From Anaerolineales bacterium (lineage in GTDB: Bacteria > Chloroflexota > Anaerolineae > Anaerolineales > UBA11579), in NCBI GenBank assembly GCA_016932165.1, contig JAFGDK010000012.1, forward strand, positions 1 to 64,000: 64,000 bases of DNA, read 5' to 3'. The notes under the pieces were generated by a model that saw only the letters and a program-made list of their open reading frames with translations, had not been told where the DNA came from and did no database searches. This document shows, one piece after another, positions 62,374 to 64,000 of this stretch. The stretch's first letter is position 1, and each line of letters opens with the position of its first letter. The position numbers were made by a program, and so were the translations under genes.

Positions 62374-62401
62374 AAAAGTCGCTTGAAAAAGCGACTTTTT
62401 G
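62374..62401 (+). terminator. Rho-independent terminator of the tRNA gene
   Basis: A 9-bp perfect stem (AAGTCGCTT at 62376-62384 with AAGCGACTT at 62389-62397) with a GAAA tetraloop and a T-run, starting eight bases after the tRNA. The AAAA before the stem makes the structure longer and able to act on both strands. Confidence 0.92.
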
Positions 62402-62407
62402 CTTATA

Positions 62408-62443
62408 GGAGAATCAGGAGTGCGTTCTCACTCCTGATTCTCC
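62408..62443. repeat. Perfect 15-bp inverted repeat
   Basis: GGAGAATCAGGAGTG at 62408-62422 and its exact reverse complement at 62429-62443, with loop CGTTCT. No T-run follows on either strand. It sits just after the tRNA terminator and 100 bases beyond the stop of the STAND-type gene on the other strand; it may help 3' end formation there. Confidence 0.8.
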
Positions 62444-62544
62444 ACAAGAACCTCTCAATGCTGGGGAACTCTCTTCTATGCTGAAGTTTGAGAATCGGGT
62501 GAGAGAAAAAATTTAAGGATAAGTGCAGCATAGATCGTTTCGTT

Positions 62545-64000
62545 TTATGCAGGGTTTGGTGGCAATCTTTCGGGAGCTTTTTCCAAAACAACTCTAATTA
62601 CTTCATCAAGTAAGGCGGCATTGTCTCCCACATCCGTTTTTACTCCGGCATCAAACCGTTTTTTATTCTGAAACCAGCGTTTGGCTACGTCAGTGTATAG
62701 GGCCGGCATTCTTGGATGAGATTGAACATATTGGAACAATTCCCACCCCTCTTCTCCGTCCTCCCCGAGCAGGAATGTGCTGGCAATCCCGGCCAGAGCA
62801 TAAAGACTCAACGGCGCCATCTGGGAATGAGATGTCTGTTCCAGGGTTTTGTAAAATAACTGTTGCGCTTCCTGGGTTTTCTCTAAACCCAGATTTGCGA
62901 ATCCCAGATGTCCTAGCGTGGCATAGATCCCCCAATTGTGGCCAATTTCTCTGAAGAGGGCTAAAGCTTGTTCACCAAACTCGATTGCTCCTGAATAATC
63001 TTCCAGAAAATTTGAACCAATACTCATTCTGCTAAGTGAGTAAGCCTGACCAGCTATATCTCCAGTATCCAAAAAGATCTGATATGCCTCCTGAAAGTAT
63101 TTCATCGCGGAGATATGATCGCCCAGTCCGTCGGCAGCCAACCCCATTTTGCTCAATGCGAAGGAAGAACCCCATAGATTGTTGCTTTCCATAAACTGTT
63201 TGTAACAGGTCTTAAAACTTATCATGCCGTCTTCATAATCACCAAGCAGGAAATGAACATATCCTAACCATAGATAGAAGGAGGGAACAACCACAAATGG
63301 GTCTTTCTCCCCCAGCTCGATGGACTGAATTAACAGATCCTTGGAAATTTCGTAATCTCCTCGGAATTCAGCGGATACCCCCAGGTTGTGCAAACAAAGC
63401 GCCAGTTCTCTTTTCATATCACATTCAATAACAGGTTGGAGGCACTCCCTGGAAAGTTCCTCACACTCTTCGGTCATGCTTAGGTTGCTGCAAAACCAAG
63501 CCTGATGAGCACGACAGGATAGATATAGCCGGTAGATTTCTTGTGGTGCGGTCGGTGTGTTTTTTTGAATCCAAGCCGCGAGTTGATCAAAAGCAGTCAC
63601 GCCTTCGTGCCATCCGTGAACTACATAAAAGGAGAAATAGTCTTTCACAGCTTGGGCGGCAGCCTCTGTATCCCAGTGCAGAACAGCCCAATTGATCGCC
63701 ACACGAAGATTCTCGATTTCGGGGCGGAGTTCTTTCCTGGTAACCGTCATATTTTCGTTCATGAGGTCTTTTTCCACATCTCGTAAATATCCGAGGTAAT
63801 AACGGCTGTGCTTGTCACGAATGTCCTTCAAAACCTCAGGGCGCACTTTCAATTTATCCTGTGTGAAATGGTGGATCATTCTATGCATGTCAAAACGACC
63901 GCCTGAAACCCTGCACACCAAAGATTGGTTCAGTAGGTCTGTTAGATTTATCCAGTCGGCATTGGCAACCCTATTGGCTGCCTGGCGGGTGAATCCTCCG
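62545..64000 (-). CDS. STAND-type ATPase with TPR repeats, C-terminal part (cut by window edge)
   Basis: The frame is open to the right edge; the visible 484 residues are the C-terminal part of a longer protein. The first 60 show the end of a nucleotide-oligomerisation module: GGFTRQAANRV, a winged-helix-like DLLNQSLVCRV, GGRFDMHRMIHHF. This is the pattern of NB-ARC/LuxR-type STAND regulators. The rest is a run of TPR-like helical hairpins (about residues 150-440), for example the stretch around GDYEDGMISFKTCY. Such proteins oligomerise on ATP and scaffold signalling or regulate transcription. The sensory or effector N-terminus lies outside the window, so the output cannot be told. Confidence 0.82.
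   Translation of the reverse strand, partial: GGFTRQAANRVANADWINLTDLLNQSLVCRVSGGRFDMHRMIHHFTQDKLKVRPEVLKDIRDKHSRYYLGYLRDVEKDLMNENMTVTRKELRPEIENLRVAINWAVLHWDTEAAAQAVKDYFSFYVVHGWHEGVTAFDQLAAWIQKNTPTAPQEIYRLYLSCRAHQAWFCSNLSMTEECEELSRECLQPVIECDMKRELALCLHNLGVSAEFRGDYEISKDLLIQSIELGEKDPFVVVPSFYLWLGYVHFLLGDYEDGMISFKTCYKQFMESNNLWGSSFALSKMGLAADGLGDHISAMKYFQEAYQIFLDTGDIAGQAYSLSRMSIGSNFLEDYSGAIEFGEQALALFREIGHNWGIYATLGHLGFANLGLEKTQEAQQLFYKTLEQTSHSQMAPLSLYALAGIASTFLLGEDGEEGWELFQYVQSHPRMPALYTDVAKRWFQNKKRFDAGVKTDVGDNAALLDEVIRVVLEKAPERLPPNPA

Noticed and set aside
1-64000. Mobile elements, prophage or CRISPR
   Set aside because: No transposase, integrase, phage structural or Cas gene and no regular short-repeat array was seen; repeated DNA stretches in 1138-25919 are due to paralogous GAF domains.

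Overview
This 64 kb window looks like the chromosome of an anaerobic, fermentative member of the Chloroflexota, most likely class Anaerolineae. The placement is inference from several features together: tandem GAF-domain sensor genes, a pyrF-pyrE fusion, a split complex I with fused NuoCD, and ferredoxin-dependent 2-oxoacid metabolism. Base composition and ribosome-binding sites look uniform across the window. I saw no insertion sequence, prophage, CRISPR array or other sign of recent transfer. The window holds 44 complete protein genes, one protein gene cut by the right edge, and one tRNA gene.

Region 1 (310-30687, + strand) is the striking part: 15 tightly packed genes with no gap above 37 bases. 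It starts with two single-domain DivK-like response regulators. Nine large sensor proteins follow (558-1343 aa), built from GAF domains with varied inputs: 6TM or 7TM membrane regions, dCache-HAMP modules, or PAS domains. None of the nine has a kinase domain, and all end in the same roughly 45-residue tail. Set among them are an orphan ParA-type ATPase and, near the end, a small STAS/SpoIIAA-like protein, a soluble hybrid histidine kinase (HisKA, HATPase, two receivers) and a threonine-synthase-like PLP enzyme fused to a receiver domain. My reading, as inference, is one multi-input sensory assembly feeding one kinase, with a metabolic enzyme as a possible phosphorelay target and ParA placing the assembly in the cell.

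Region 2 (30771-37242) has an EamA-type exporter on the + strand and, on the - strand, a three-gene phosphorelay: multi-GAF histidine kinase, receiver-GAF-kinase, and OmpR-type regulator. It converges on Region 1.

Region 3 (37368-44884) is a fermentation node. Alanine dehydrogenase-like, acetyl-CoA hydrolase/transferase-like and pyruvate kinase genes lie on +; they converge at a bidirectional terminator with a 2-oxoacid:ferredoxin oxidoreductase (two subunits) and a GntR/FadR-type regulator on -.

Region 4 (45022-52821, - strand) reads, in transcription order, iscX, nuoB, nuoCD, nuoI, then (after a terminator that also contains a candidate promoter) a small four-cysteine protein, a cysteine-free Mrp-like ATPase, a PSP1 protein, an M20 amidohydrolase and a cytoplasmic BtuF-like protein. 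A SufR-like iron-sulfur regulator is divergent from iscX; both genes have promoters placed so that their mRNAs should be leaderless.

Region 5 (52920-64000) has the SufR-like gene, a DEDDh exonuclease overlapping an unrecognised protein with a nucleotidyltransferase-like motif, pyrF-pyrE, purB and two small membrane proteins on +. On - are a second DEDDh exonuclease, a fumarylacetoacetate-hydrolase-family gene and an RpiR-type regulator. A tRNA-Val(UAC) gene with terminator follows, and a STAND-type ATPase/TPR gene runs off the right edge.
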